Source: Gadus chalcogrammus
Taxonomy: Eukaryota; Chordata; Actinopteri; Gadiformes; Gadidae
NCBI RefSeq assembly: GCF_026213295.1
Contig: NC_079412.1
Span: 19,253,627-19,317,626 of the forward strand
DNA: 64,000 bases
Direction: 5' to 3'
Position 1 is the first letter of the stretch; the number at the start of each line of letters is the position of its first letter. Position numbers and translations under genes: made by a program. The notes under the pieces are model-generated. The model ran no database searches, was not told where the DNA came from, and was given only the letters and a program-made list of their open reading frames with translations. This document shows positions 46,631-59,639 of this stretch, one piece after another.

Positions 46631-47272
46631 ACAAATGTTCCCATGGGGTGCTGCCAACACTATTTATTTAGTTTTTTTTCTGTGGTAAAAAGCAGACCAC
46701 GAGAGTTTTACGATGCCAGAATGCATGAGCCCTGCAGTACTCTTTGCTCATCTGTTTAATATCTTCCACCAGCCCGCCCTATTCAGGTTGAGGCGTTGTG
46801 CTTCTGTAGATGCCGTTCATTTAATGCTTAGGGCGGTGTTTGATATCAGCTCTGCCCCGAAGGGTAGTGGTCGATGGCGGAGGCCTGCAGTGGGGGGTGG
46901 GAGGAGTACGGGGGGCTGGGTGGTTGTGGTGGAAGGCTGGAAGGGCTAAAGCTCTCCATCTCCGTCTGCAGAACCTCTGCCCGGGCCCACCCCCAGCGTT
47001 CTGGATGAATCTATTTTTGATGCAGGGGTTCCTCCCCGTGTCGGCTGGGTGTTTTTAACTAGGAGTGCCTCGCTTCCCGGGCCTGTCGACGGGATGGGAA
47101 AGGTATTGATAAATGATTAACGCTTCAGAAGGTGCACAGAGTTGTAGCCTGCTCTCCTCCGGTGAGCTGCCATGCTGCTGAATATTTCATTGGCACACAG
47201 ATGTGCTGCTGTCTGCTGAGCGGCTCACGGCTCCTCAGCTCTCTGTCATTACTGAGTTAGTGGATAGTGATC
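46631..47272. other. unique DNA with a G-rich patch
   Basis: It contains the G-quadruplex-like tract at 46892-46930. Otherwise mixed sequence without gene signal. Confidence 0.45.
46892..46930 (+). other. G-rich tract, possible G-quadruplex
   Basis: A G6 run, GGG, a second G6 run and GGG occur in order within 30 bp, but one loop is eight bases, slightly beyond the usual limit. Confidence 0.6.
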
Positions 47273-47297
47273 TACACACACACACACACACACACAC
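47273..47297. repeat. (CA)n microsatellite
   Basis: About 12 CA units. Confidence 0.93.
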
Positions 47298-48454
47298 TCT
47301 TGACTCCGTCCAATAGAATAGTCGATAGACGAAAAAGAAAGGCACTGTTGTGAACTTATTCCCCTCTACAAACACATACACACGCACACACGGTTGTGTG
47401 TCGGTTCAGGCTCCAGCCCTTGTGTGACTCGTCTCGGTTCCTGCTCTGCGCTGCTCGCTACGCCTCCCTCTTTTACCTGAAGAGCAGGTAAGCAGGGCTG
47501 CAGCCTCGGGCCCATGACCCTCCGTAGGCAGGGGGCGCAATACAAAACTGTGTCATAACAGGGAGAGGCGGACGCTGTGTGCGTCCCACCAACCCTTCGC
47601 TGGAGCCCGGGTGATGCTGAAACCCCTATGGCTCTGGTAGACAGAGTGGCGAGGCAGGTGATTCAGTCCGGCTGGCCAAGAGACTGCTCCTTCCTCCTCC
47701 TCCTCCTCCTCTTCCTGCTCCTCCTCCTCCTCCTCTGCTGAAGGCCTCCAGTGTTGCGTGCTGTTTCTATTCCCCGGGAAGCGTACAGCTGGCCCTGCCC
47801 ATCTGCAAGTCTGTTTGTGTAACACTGCCCCCTCCTGTCTGGGCGCCCTGAGGGGTCGGCAGGCGCACGGCCAGAGCATGGACGAAGCTGGACAGAGAAT
47901 GAGAGCGTTAGAAGATGGAGTGGGCGAGAGGAGGGAGGGTTACAGGGGGAGGAGGACGGCCAACGTGACGGATATACTGTAGAACTAGGGATGCTCGGAG
48001 GGAAGGAGCGAGAGGTAAAACTAAAGAAGCAAAAGGGGGGGGGATGAATGGGGGAGAGGAGGAGAGGAAGGGAGAGAGATCCTCCAGCCCTGATCAAAGT
48101 GCCTCCTCCCTAATCCTCCACATTCAGCAGTCAGTCTGTCTCTTAGCATTTCCAGCCGCCCCCCCCCTCCTCCCTGCCCAAAAAGAGGAGAAGAAAAACA
48201 CTTGCGGCTAAACTGCCCGAAGTGTTGCTATTTTTACTGTTTGACGTGGTGAACAGAGGGACCCCCCACTGAGGGCTGGGGGAATTAGGAGAACAAAGAG
48301 CTGGAGAATTGGAGGAGAGAGGTGTCCGGGTGAAGTCCCACAGACGCCCCACAACACAAGCCAGCTTCACATCGCTTCCCGGATTAACCCAGACCCACAT
48401 CCACGGCTCCACAGAAGTTTTCCCAATACCCTCGCCCCCAGATGTGGGCCGAAA
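47298..48454. other. GC-moderate unique DNA with (TCC)n, no gene seen
   Basis: A trinucleotide TCC array lies at 47687-47736. A partial CTCF-like core AGGGGGCGC lies at 47530-47538. Purine-rich at 47995-48080 with a G8-9 run. Frames at 47553-48097 on the minus strand are E/R or S/P repeats from the TCC and purine tracts. Confidence 0.45.
47687..47736. repeat. (TCC)n trinucleotide repeat
   Basis: About 50 bp of TCC units with two interruptions. It translates as a run of E on the minus strand, but nothing suggests translation. Confidence 0.93.
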
Positions 48455-48690
48455 ATTAAAGAATTTAAACGTGCTTGAATATCAAAATATTATTCCTAAT
48501 TTTCTTCGGTGCTGTTATTTGGCGCTGGTCGCCGTTGGAGAGCTGTTTGGTGGTCTGATTGATCCTTTAAGCAGAGGTATCTGCATTAAATGAGCTGCAA
48601 TAAACAGCATTTAATATGGTAATTTTACAAAATGAGAGAATGGGTTAAAGGCCTCTTTGGAGTTAGGCTTGATTAGATCTTCCTTTCATA
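48455..48690. promoter_or_regulatory. candidate conserved non-coding element
   Basis: AT-rich unique sequence: GAAAATTAAAGAATTTAAACG, CTAATTTTC, TGATTGATCC, GCATTAAATGAGC, GCATTTAATATGGTAATTTTAC and CTTGATTAGATC lie within 230 bp. It has enhancer-like texture. Confidence 0.28.
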
Positions 48691-49045
48691 CCGCACAGTA
48701 GGTGTGAAACAATGAGCAGCTTCTTCAATCACCCAGATAACACACTCTGAAAGAGTAGCATCATTAACCCAAGCGGCCACAGTCGTTTGACCTGTTTTGA
48801 TTGGAGGAAAAACGGTCAATGTGTTTTGCTGTAGCGATAATCGCAATTTATAATCCATAATCCAGCAAACCCTAAAATGGCGTGACCCCTCCAACTCCAG
48901 GCACCGTGTTCGGTTGAGGAAACGCCCCCCTATCACCATGCACCGCATCCCCTCAAAGCAGCATTCAGAATGGGGTTTCCAGACTGCTGAAGACAATCAG
49001 TCCCCCTGGCATATACTGGAGACAATTATAATGCCGAAGAGTCAA
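48691..49045. other. unique non-coding DNA, no gene seen
   Basis: Mixed sequence, no feature beyond short frames. Confidence 0.45.
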
Positions 49046-49320
49046 TGGGAGAAAAAAAGACTGGGCGTGGGATGAATGTATTGTCGGATGGGGGGATGGA
49101 GATACGAAGGAAGGAAAGGACGGAAGTGGGGGTGATGAACGAAGGGAAGGAGCGAAGCGGATGGGGGGGTGGTAGGGGTGTAAATCAGTAAAGGGAGAGA
49201 GAGGGGGAGGTGAGGTCAGACGGCGGTAGAGAGCGAGATAGGACAGACTGGGGGAGGGAGGCTGGCCAAGCCATGGTATAGTAAAAGAAAGGGGAGGAGG
49301 GTGAGGGAGCAGGGTGAGGT
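49046..49320. repeat. purine-rich low-complexity stretch
   Basis: The plus strand is mostly G and A (GGGGGATGGAG, GGAAGGAAAGG, GAGAGAGGGGGAGG) over about 270 bp, but not a regular tandem repeat. Confidence 0.75.
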
Positions 49321-50649
49321 AATGGCATTGATGAATAGCCCCTGGCTGATCAGTGGAAGCCAGGTTGGTGTTTGAAGATTAGATTTTAATACAGCATTTT
49401 GACTCCCTCTGCCTGCAAAATAATCACTGGGGGGAAAAAAAACAAATTAGGAATTATTTCACAGAATATGAAGTGATTATCTAGTTTTGCCCTTGACGGG
49501 TTATAGGCCCAGTTTGCCCTGCCATGTTAAGTTAATACAGGACCATACTATGAATTTATAGTGTCATTTCAACATGTTTTACTACTCTGATATAGCAGTT
49601 TGTTAGCTATTTTAAGTGCCACTGATACGGCGAGCATGTCAAGTAAATAAGGCACATATTGCCTTCCAGTAAGCCAGGCGTCACAGAAATATTGAAAAAA
49701 TGTCTGACTGTAATGGTTTGCTCATCTCAGCAAATTACCAAGTTTTTATTAGTACCACTTCGAAACATTTTGACAGCTTTAATGTGAACTGTGGACTGAC
49801 ACAAACTGCTAAGATATACTTTAGTGGCTGGGAAGTTTAAACTCATCTCCAGTTTATGTTTCACTCTGTATGTAGTGGCGCCACTACTGTGTGCTATGAC
49901 GCTGCCGTCACACGGTGCGGCTAATGGCAGAGGATGCTGTGTGCTGGAATATTGGGAAATTATTTCATATGAATGGATACCACTTTGTGTCCACTTTAGA
50001 ACTACCTATTATCAGCTCTTTTACCCCTGTCGGTTCTCTGCTGACAGGCCTAGAATGTATAGGTACTAAGGTATTGATTAAAAGCCGGATCATTGAAGGT
50101 ACGTGACATGCCTGATTCCGTGCCTCTTAGCTACTTCTGTGTTCATTTATAAGCGTATGTGTGAACAATGCTATCCAAAGGCAGAGATTCCACTCGCACT
50201 CACCATCACAACCACCCCGGCGGCCAGTTGGGGACTAAAATAGTACTCTGTCTGTTGCCAAGGTTACAGCATTGACAACATGACATGGCCATTCATTCTC
50301 AATACTGTATCTCGCTGGCCTTCTGTGAGAAAGTGGCTGCTAATCTTAGCCCTCAATCTGCCCGCCTGTCAATGTGAAGAGGGAGGCAGCCGAGGTATGA
50401 GATGAAGAGTGCCGTGCTCCTTCCCCGGGCATCCAGCTCCGCCCCCTTTACCCTCCCAACACCACCCCTCCACCGTCGTCGTCATCCCCCTCGCGGCCCC
50501 CCTCCCCCCGCCGTCTCTATCCAAATGTTCACCTTCTCTCTTGGCGACGACTTGTTCCCCGAGCCGGCTGATAAGAGCCGTTGCCCTCCCTGCTCCTGCC
50601 AATGTGTGCTGGGTGAAATCAGGGCTGTTTCTATGCACCCCCATGTGTC
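49321..50649. other. unique non-coding DNA, no gene seen
   Basis: AT-rich at 49380-49800, then mixed. A GC-rich, C-rich part at 50415-50515 gives frames of 87-137 codons without any domain. Confidence 0.45.
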
Positions 50650-50810
50650 ACTTTTCCATTTTGCAGGTATGAGGCGGTTTGAAGTGGAGAGTGGGGTTGA
50701 ATGGCAACCGGATGGCAGTCACAATAAAACTGTAATTGAAAGATATGTTATCGTGGCCGACTCCTCTCCGGGTTTCATGCTGGGGAACACGGTATCGGGG
50801 AGACACTTCT
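50650..50810. promoter_or_regulatory. candidate conserved non-coding element
   Basis: Unique sequence with GAGGCGGTTTGAAG, CACAATAAAACTGTAATTGAAAG and GATATGTTATCG. A good splice-acceptor look-alike (TTTTCCATTTTGCAG) ends at 50666, but the frame after it has no recognisable domain. It could be an exon or an enhancer; both are weak. Confidence 0.2.
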
Positions 50811-53800
50811 GCTGAAAAAAAAGAAGAAAGGGGACCTCTTTTAATTAAAAAAATAGTGCTCAAAGGGGGCAAGCAGAAGTTGAAACTGGAGGCATGTTCG
50901 GCATGAATAAAACGCCCCTCCTCTTTGTGCCGTGACACTGACAAATAGAGAGCCGTGCGTGAGAAAAGGGAGACTTATCTTTAGTGGCTAATGAATTCAG
51001 TGTCATGGAGATGAACATGCTCTTTGAGGTTTAGAGGGCTGTAGCTGAAGTCATACTATCTCCCCAACACAAGGTACCCCTGTCCCACGGTGTCTTCTAC
51101 GGCACCTGATTTGCTGAGAGAGGAGGGCATCACGTCTACCAGGAAAAAACATACTGCCATTAGTTGGAAGGAAGTGTTTTTGTGATGGCATTACATTTGT
51201 ACCTGCTGGTCAACCTAGCTCACTCCCATTTGGGTCAGCCTGTGTAATAGCCGTTAAAGCACATGGAACAGCTCCTGATAGACGGAGCATTGATTTTTTT
51301 GTAATACACACATTGCTAAGGCAAAGCTCTAGTGGCGGTGCTGCCCTAATGTTCTTTCACAGTCAACAGTAGCCCTGGCTCTGAGGACACCTGGAGGCTA
51401 TCAACTGGCCAACACATGGCTATTTAACCAGTTACTTTGTGCTGAACCTTTGTGTTTTTATGACAGACACAGTTTTCAAGATGTGCACAAACCCATTTCT
51501 GCTCAATTGCTCCCAGCGGCAGTCCCAAATAGATTTAGCAATGATACTGTGAGAAGGGAGATTGGGAGCAAGAGTGAGAGGGGAGAGAGAGACCTAAAGA
51601 GGAAAACAGGAAAGGAGAGTGAAAAGGCATGAACAGAGTTCAAAAAATAGACTGAAAATGAGGCAGAGTGGGATTTCTGCAGTTGAGTTAAGAAAGGCTT
51701 TGAATGCAATGGAATCACAGACCTGATCTACCACCAGTTTTAGTTTTATTAGCTGCTTGACAGTGCAGTATAGTGTTAGGATTACAACCAGTGGCTGTTT
51801 TATTCAGCATTCCTCGCAGCTACATTTCTATTTGCTAAGTCGTAGCAAGCCTCCACCAAGCTCACACTCTAATGCGCTTCAAAGTTTTGCGATTGTTTTC
51901 AAACTTGACACTTTTATTGTCACTTGCAACGTATCATGAAACAAACATGGTCACAATTAGTGATGATTATCTTGCTCCTTTTTTCCTTGCTCACTTTAAC
52001 GAGTGATTCCTCCGCCTAACATCTTCAGAGAATGAGGAAGATATTCAAATTGCTTTCCATATTATGCTCAATATTAAAGACAAGCTTCCACTTTGCTCCG
52101 ACTCCTAATTGAAAGTAAATGTATTGTATCCTCCTGGGCAGTGTACATCATATGCCTACCTCCTCCCCTGTGTGCTCGTTTATGTTATCTGTGTCTAATT
52201 TATGCCACACTTAATTTAGCCTTGATTGTAAATGTCCAGGGTGAGACGGGGAAGTCTGGTCGTCATTGTGCCTGCACGCGGTCTCACAGGACTAGACGTT
52301 TTTGAATATCAACCGTAGGTCTCGAACAAGCAGCGTTTTCACGTCAGCTTTTCACCTCTTTAACGTTGTGACGATCCCCCCCCCTCTGCTCGCTCCGCTT
52401 CAATAAGGAACTAGAGACAACATATTCAGCGGCGTTAACCAGCGGAGTGATACCGGACGACTTTATGGAGAGACAAGGGGTGGCTGCCTGAGGACGCTGT
52501 TGACAGGAGATGCTTGGAGCAACAACGGTGCAGCACCCTTCATTACTGGCTAACATGGAAACCACATGGCCTGGATTTGTCACAATTAAACCGGGGCTCG
52601 GATGGGAGTCCAACAAGCGATGCAATAAAGACGATGGTTTATTTAGGATAAACTCCAGAGCTTATGGGTGCTTCGCAGGGGAAACCTCCACACTCCAAAT
52701 CAAGTTGCCAGAACATATGTGGGGATAAAGTGGCTCTATTCAATTTGTTGACTCCAAAGATCCTCTCCGAGGCATCAACGTATTGCATTTGTTGGCTCTT
52801 CCATCCCTGCTAGCCCTCTCCACCGCTGCAGGGATTGAATCAGACAGGGCCTAGATCCTTACCCTTGCATGGGATGAACACTATTGAATTGCTCGGCTTG
52901 TAGAGCCACAGTTCTAACTTCTTTAGACTATATTGAATTTACCATCCTGACCGATCAATAATACTAAGTTTTGCAGGCGGTATTGAACTCTAGCCCCACA
53001 CATCTACTTGCTGGTTGGTGTTTCTCCGATTGCTTTGGAATCTGCCTCACAAATATACAGTTTCTATGTAGACCCTTTTTATTTTTTTTAACTGTAGACC
53101 GTGAGGCAATTGTGAAGAGCGGGCAGTGAAACACTGCGTTTGCCTGCATAGTCTAGATAAAAAAAAAATGGAACAGAAATCTATTCCAGGGTGGGATAGG
53201 TGAGGAGATAGGATCAAATTCAGTATATAAGGTTCTATTGAACTGCAGATACAAAAACCAAGACACATTTTATTTAGTGCAATATATTTCTCTGAATGCT
53301 TTCGTAACGCTTTTAGGGTCTAACAGGACACCATACAAGCAAGAGGATCCCATCCTCTGAAAGTCTGAATATGACGCTACTATGCTCAGAGGGCAGAGGC
53401 ATGGCTGTACATTGCTGTGGCAGTCGGTGCATTGCGATTCACCATTGGCCCCTTGGGTAATGAAAGGCCTAATAAATAAATCCATCAGAGTGTCTGTGTG
53501 TCGCTCCCTGTGTGTATCTGGGATGCAGTGGGTCCCAGACGGGCCCGGTCTCAGGGCACACAGAGAGAAGGCATGCCATCGCTGGCAGTCCTGATGAATG
53601 GATGGCACGAGGCACCGTGACAAAGACGAATGTGACGGCACCGTCCCGCCGAAGGGAGGCGGCACTCAACTACCGAGGGGGGCGATCATGTGGTACAGTC
53701 GGCATCCCCTGCCGGCTTAGCCCAAGTTGGTAAAAGAATGAGGAGTGAGGTTGTATAAGCCAACTTAAAGCCTCGCCCTGTTCCTGTAAAGCCCGGTCCC

Positions 53801-53900
53801 TTCCCGACCCCACACCCCGAGTCATAAAATAAAAGTCATTGGAAGCTAAATAAATGTTGCTCTCCTCCTTGAAAGTAAAGTAATCGAAGGAACAAACACG
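50811..53900. other. unique non-coding DNA, no gene seen
   Basis: Mixed to AT-rich; purine-rich at 51550-51620. A C9-10 run near 52377-52385. Frames at 53270-53733 on both strands overlap each other and show no domain. Confidence 0.45.
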
Positions 53901-54270
53901 TCGACTTTATTCTAAGCATTTAATAATAGCACTTAGCAAAGATAACTGGCTGAAACAACCACAAAGGAAAGTATCAGTAGATCTTTCAGAAGCAGGATTG
54001 ATGCTGTTATCTGCACTGCGTGGTAAATCGCAGATCGCCCTGAAGAATTTTCTGGATTCCGTGCTATTATAAGTGGGAAGGAGATTAAAGATTGCAGATC
54101 AATATAAATATTTGTTCTATATTACTGTGGTGGCCTCTGATTATTCTCATGAGTAGGTTTTGGGGGCTGACTGCCGATCAGGTAATCATTATAATTCTCT
54201 AGTCAATTAGGCCTATTGCTTACTATTAACATCCAGATGCTATTGCGAGGGGCCTATTGGTAGTCCCTGC
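53901..54270. promoter_or_regulatory. candidate conserved non-coding element
   Basis: Unique sequence rich in AT words: GCATTTAATAATAGC, AGATCAATATAAATATTTG, CTCTGATTATTCTC, GGTAATCATTATAATTC, AGTCAATTAGGCC and CTATTAACATCC. Stops occur in all frames. One of the more convincing enhancer-like stretches. Confidence 0.3.
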
Positions 54271-57200
54271 GGGCAGTATTTTAACATCAGAGTATAGAAG
54301 GGCTACTATTGTTGTATTTCTTGATGGCTAAGAAAGATATTAAACGAGATAGAGATTAATTAATACAATAAATATAAATACAAGCGCAGTGCTTCTATTT
54401 TTATTAGCCCACGATAACTGTTCTTACAATGTGTGCTTTTGTCTTTTATTTGGTCATTCGTGGGGTAGGTAGTCGTGAGTCTGAGGTCATTATACTATAC
54501 TAACTATCAGCACTAAGAGAGCTCCTTCGTTGGAGGGGAAGGAGTGCTAAGGGCTCATGTCAATGGGAAACTGAGATGATTAAGAGGCTTTTACTGTTAA
54601 CACAAAAAAGGATCGGTTTCTATTTCACTGTCCTCTTTTTATGGCCCGGCCTGCTGGACAGGCAGCTGCTTTCGTCTGAACACAGGCAGGACTCGCCTAT
54701 TAATAGACTATTGAGTACTATTGATCCCTGGCTCACGTGATACATAAGACACAATGAGCCATAGATCCCGGCCCAAAGACGCATCTTTCTTTTCACTTTA
54801 CCACAATTGCATATGACTACGGGAGTCTGAGGATGAGTCGGTCGAGGCATACCCTTGGCCAGAAAACGTGCTGTGCTCCGTGTAATTGCTGACTGCAATT
54901 GGAAAACTTTTTTGTCATAAACACAAAAGATCTGGAACAACATGAACACAAAGGAAACATTGTTTGTCCTTGACAGAACAGTGTCCCGCTCACGATTAAA
55001 TGGATAAGTTCTTCCAGAGCTTAGCTGAAACATGTCGTTTTGCAACAAAAGGAGGCGCTCTGTCTCCAAGGTGAGAATAACTCTAAAAACGTGCTCTACA
55101 ATTACAAATGAATTAGGGAGATAATGACGAGGGGGAATCGTGGTTATATCAATAACCCTTCTAATGGTCAATTCCAGAATGGCGTATGCTGTGAGCTGGA
55201 GCCGGGGTAATGGATAAGGTGCCTGGTTAGCAGAGGCTTACATGTCGCCCAAACGAGGGAACAAACCTCCAATAGCCAAATTAAAAACTGAATAATAGAT
55301 GAGGGATGCCAGGATGCCAGTGAGTAGACAGTTGTAATTTCTCTTGTTGGATAAAAACGAGCCGAGGTATGCAATCGAGTTGAGACTTTATAAGGGCGAG
55401 GGAGAGACGGTGAGACGCAGAGAGAAACACACCCCCCCCCGCTGTGACAATCACCTTTCAAACAAGAAAATAAAAGTAGATTTTTCTTTTTTAACAATGA
55501 TGGCTGCAATAAGTGCAGTCTATAAAGTCTTCAAAACATTGTAAATTCTCCTGTTATTGGTCATGACAGCCAAGCATCAGCGTGCCACAGAGCGCCTCTT
55601 CTCCCGGGGGTGTTATCCTCCCTGCAGAAGGCAGCCGCCGCGGCCCTGCTACGATAAGGAAACACTCCACTCTCGGCTGGAATCACACAGACAGGGTTTA
55701 TTTTGGCAAAGCGTTACCTCTGAAAAGCTGTTGAATGCTTAGGAGGGAGACACGTGTGACGGGCCGTCCGTGGGGCATAGTCTCTATCTGCATATCAAAG
55801 CTGTTGTTTGAAGAACCTCTGTCTGAGAGTTGTACGTTACCCACATTCTCCCCACAGGCCTGGCCTGACGTTACCGGGAAGCCCTGGGAACTGCAGGCTC
55901 GAGTCTTGACTGTTGTCTTAACACCTCATCGACACTACCATTGATCTGGCCAATGAGGCTCGCACAGTTTTATGAATTCGTTTTAGCAATAAATAGATAG
56001 GGTCATAATATTTGTTGATCAAGCTTGCTCTGAAGTATGAGATCAATTGGTCAAAAGAGGGAAGTCGGCTATCGCTGCTGCAGATGCACCATCGTTGCTA
56101 TTAATCTGTATAAGTTTTGATGCCTGGTACTCTGGACTTGGCCAAAGGGGGCTTGGGCTTACTCATAATATGTTTTTTGGCTTCTGCTAGTCCTCCCACA
56201 CTTCCCTGCAGGAATAAGGCTCACCTGCCCCAGGGCTGCTGGTGTTGTTGTTATATGATCAGTAGCATCCAGGAGGTGAATTAATAACGTCTCATCCGAA
56301 TTGCCTATGGAATCCCAACAGCACTGGCAGTACCAGAGTGACACGGCTGCCCCGGTGTCTGATTACTACCTGGATGGCACAAACGACTGTGGCAGTAGGC
56401 CTGCCCTCTCCAGCCCCTGCTCGGCTCTGACATTTAAAGAAAAAGGCGGGACTGATAAAGTCTAATTTAAGCCTGGATGCACAGACCTCCACCTCAAACA
56501 TGGATGACTTTCTAAAGGTTCAGGAATGTATTTTTAGTTTTGTATTTAAATGGGACGTTTTACATTTTTGACCACTTCTATGGAATTGCCTATTTGTGAA
56601 ATAAATAAATGGAAATACGGTTTATTTATACTTCATCTCAGACTTTATTCTAATTGGATGGAAAAGTTCCATAGTACCTAAATAAAAATGAAAGAATAAA
56701 GAGTTTCTCCAAGAGACTTATTTTCCCAGAGCACTAGGAAGATTTAATAACACTAATGCCAATAACAACAATAAAATGATAATAAAATGAAGGTAGCTCT
56801 GTTCTTAGAAAATACTTTTTACCTCACCGAGCGGTCCACTCTTATGATTTATAGAAAACATAGAGAAAAAAAACTAAAAAAACATGCCCTGAGGGAGTCA
56901 TAGTAAAAAAAAAACACAAGCCACCCGATAACGAACCCGAAATCCATCTTATATTAATTTCAGTGCATTCTTGGAAAACACGGATCCAATTTGTTGTTTT
57001 CATACACTTAGCTTCCGTAGCATGTCAACAGCATGTCATGCCAAATGGGCCAGTAGCTCATCAAAGTTTCAGTGCCGTTAGGAGGGCCTGGAAGAGGAGC
57101 CTTGTAATGGAGAGAGATGCTGAAGAGGGATCTCGAGAGCATGCTGCTGGAGACTGCACGCTGGCTCGCCAGCTCTAGCACACAGATGGACGGCATGTCA

Positions 57201-57599
57201 GGAGAATTCCACACACACACGCACGCATGCACGCTGATCGGAGCCCTAACACCGCCATGTAGGCAGCGGGAGGAAATGGGACTGAACGAGAGGAGGAAGA
57301 GCTGGAAAAGAAGTTAATCATTGCGCTAATGCTGCACTTCATCATCGTTTTCCGAGGCCTGCCTGCTCGCCTTTGCTACTAATGTGTTACTGTTTACACA
57401 GCGCCCCCCGGCGTCCCGGTTGAGCTACTGCAATGTCTGGGACCTGTCCAGCGATGGCTCATCACTCAATTAAAATCGCAGGGGCTCAAGTAGAAAAGCA
57501 TGTTTATGGAATGGGAAAAGACAGCACTGCAGGAGGCCTGCTGGGGTTTTAAAGGTGATTTTCACGGCACAGTTGAATAGTTCAGGATTGACCTTGGCT
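54271..57599. other. unique non-coding DNA, no gene seen
   Basis: AT-rich, strongly so at 54330-54420 and 56500-56950. A 183-codon minus-strand frame (54620-55171) has no domain, signal peptide or splice context and is judged chance. A C10-run lies near 55431-55440, and a CTCF-like GC patch on the minus strand near 57400-57415. Confidence 0.45.
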
Positions 57600-58130
57600 G
57601 TCTTAGTAGGATGTGTCTTTGGCGCAAAGTGCCCTCTGTGCCTCTTCATGCATGGCCGTGCGTCCTTTGAGGACATCTATTTATTTTTGCATAGGCCCAC
57701 ATGTGGCGTGCCGTGCCGCTGCAGTGTTTGCACATGGCTCTTCAGAGAGAGTCTGTTTTCGTCCGTTTCGCGTGTTTCCACGGTGTGTGCATGGGGTCCA
57801 AAGCGTTTATGTGCATGCATGCGTGGAGGATTGTGCGTGCCGCGCGGCGAGATGAACCGGGGGCCGGCGGTGAAGGTGAGCGGGTTTAACCGCACCGCTC
57901 CCTCAGGGTTCCTGTTCCGCCGACGGTTACAAACAGGATCTTGGGGGACGCGGCGCGCCGCCGCTGTGCGTGGCCGTCAGTCTGGCCTCAGAAATATGAG
58001 TCTGTCGGCGATGCACATAACTCACAGTCTCCCAGTCCCTCCCCCCACCCCTCCCCCCGGCCTGGCAGGCACTCCCCCTGACCATTACAGCCACCACAGC
58101 CCCACAGCCTCTTAAAGCCCACTTTAGTCT
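57600..58130. promoter_or_regulatory. CpG-rich block with possible first coding exon
   Basis: CpG-rich between about 57820 and 57985. A methionine codon at 57852 (G at -3 and A at +4) is followed after eight codons by a splice donor AAG|GTGAGC, the exon ending at 57875. GCGGCGCGCCGC, a perfect 12-bp palindrome, lies at 57950-57961. This fits a first exon at a CpG island, but the eight-residue peptide is too short to recognise and no TATA box or partner exon is visible. The 186-codon frame through the block has no domain. Confidence 0.2.
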
Positions 58131-58612
58131 CCATCATGAAATACCGTTAAGTGCTGTTCATTGGCCGTCCAATGCACAGACAAATGCACACTCTCCGCTG
58201 TGCTATGCTGCTGCTCAGCCCTTTGGGTGTCTGATGGGGAAGTGGGTAATACTGGCTGTTATGGCTTTTGTGTTGTATCGGAATAGCTACACAGCTCTCT
58301 GGGAACCCTTGTAATCTGTAAAACCAGGCTGTGGGGGAATGTTAATGGGCATGCCGTCACACACACAGCGTTTCAACAGCACACTTCTTTTAGCTAAGGT
58401 GATGTCTGACCGTTTCACCTCTCACATGCTTTCTACATGACTATGTTGCTTACACAAGACTTACACAGTACACACCCAGGACATTGTGGATGTACCTTTA
58501 ACCACAAACTACATCGACAAAGCTTATGTCTGGCGGTATGAATGTATTAAAGTACAACTCGGAGGGGTCGGTCTATATATCTGTTTCAGTTTGTGTGCAA
58601 GGACATATAAAC
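58131..58612. other. unique non-coding DNA, no gene seen
   Basis: Mixed sequence without features. Confidence 0.45.
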
Positions 58613-58652
58613 ATGCACACACACACACACACGCACACACACACACACACAC
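58613..58652. repeat. (CA)n microsatellite
   Basis: About 20 units with one CG interruption. Confidence 0.93.
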
Positions 58653-58779
58653 CCGCAATATATACAAACTGGCCCAACGTAATGCTTAATGGGTGCTTGT
58701 CTGTCATCCTCATATGCCCTAACGCAGACAGTCAACTAACTAGGGGTTAGCAATAGCACGCTGCACTGACTCCAGCTTT

Positions 58780-58870
58780 GGTTCCACATCACCTCCCGCT
58801 AATGATGGTAATTAATTGATGAATGAGGTCAAATCGGATATATCCCGGCACGTCTCAATTCAAATACCAG
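58780..58870. promoter_or_regulatory. candidate homeodomain-rich regulatory piece
   Basis: GCTAATGATGGTAATTAATTGATGAATGAGG-type sequence (near 58798-58828) followed by GATATATCCCGG and CTCAATTCAAATACC. It is a dense cluster of TAATTA-type cores. Confidence 0.25.
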
Positions 58871-59639
58871 TCCTCGCCCTGTGGCATGGCCGTCCTCACC
58901 TCTCCGACACCCCCATTGAGTTGTTTTCTTAATGCGCACTGCACCACCGTTCCTCGCTACTCATCTGCATAAGACCTTGGAATGAATGTTAACGATGTTT
59001 AATTAGACAAGACATGGGATGGATGGGTCGGTGGACCCCCCCCCCCCCCCACCGTGGTGAGAGAACACAGAGCACACACACACACACATGCTCATAGCCG
59101 TCGGTACACCTCTGTCCCGCAGTAAATGGACGGCCTATTAAAGAGTCAAACGGCGCTGCTTAGCGTGACCTTACATGCGCTTGCTACATTTCAACTTGGT
59201 GTTCTATACTTCCAATGCCACGTTTCACATGACCACGAAGGCCGAGGTTACCTCGTGTCAGTTTTTATGAACGCAATGTTATTGTAGCCCATGAAGGAGT
59301 GATTACTTAGTTGCCCTGCATAAAGTTTGATAACATTTTTATATCTGCCAAGATTGGAATCTCAATCTAAATTAGATTCCAACAAATGAATGCGTGCATG
59401 TATGTCCGTGCAGAGAATCAGGTAGAAGAAAGACCTTGGAACGGCCTGAGCGAAAGCCCTGTTTTGTTCAGATTGGATACAGTGGGCCGAATGTGTGCTC
59501 ACACTCACACAGCCACACACTGTACACGCTGCTCAATGCTCGACGCTTCCTCAGGGCGCAGGCTTATCTACTGGTCACGGCCAAACAGAGACACCTGCAC
59601 AACTTGTGGATTGGCGGACTGCCTGGGGCGGGGCGTTTA
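58871..59639. other. unique DNA with C15 run and short CA array
   Basis: C run at 59036-59050; CA array at 59073-59088. No gene signal. Confidence 0.5.

Noticed and set aside
50402..50815. 137-codon plus-strand frame with an acceptor look-alike at 50666
   Set aside because: The first half is P/S-rich from C-rich DNA, the second half has no domain; the sequence looks more like a non-coding element.
54620..55171. 183-codon minus-strand frame without simple repeats
   Set aside because: No domain, no signal peptide, no plausible exon borders; the DNA is AT-rich unique sequence. Chance frame most likely.
57555..58115. 186-codon plus-strand frame over the CpG-rich block
   Set aside because: No domain along its length; only the short piece before the donor at 57876 is kept as a weak first-exon candidate.
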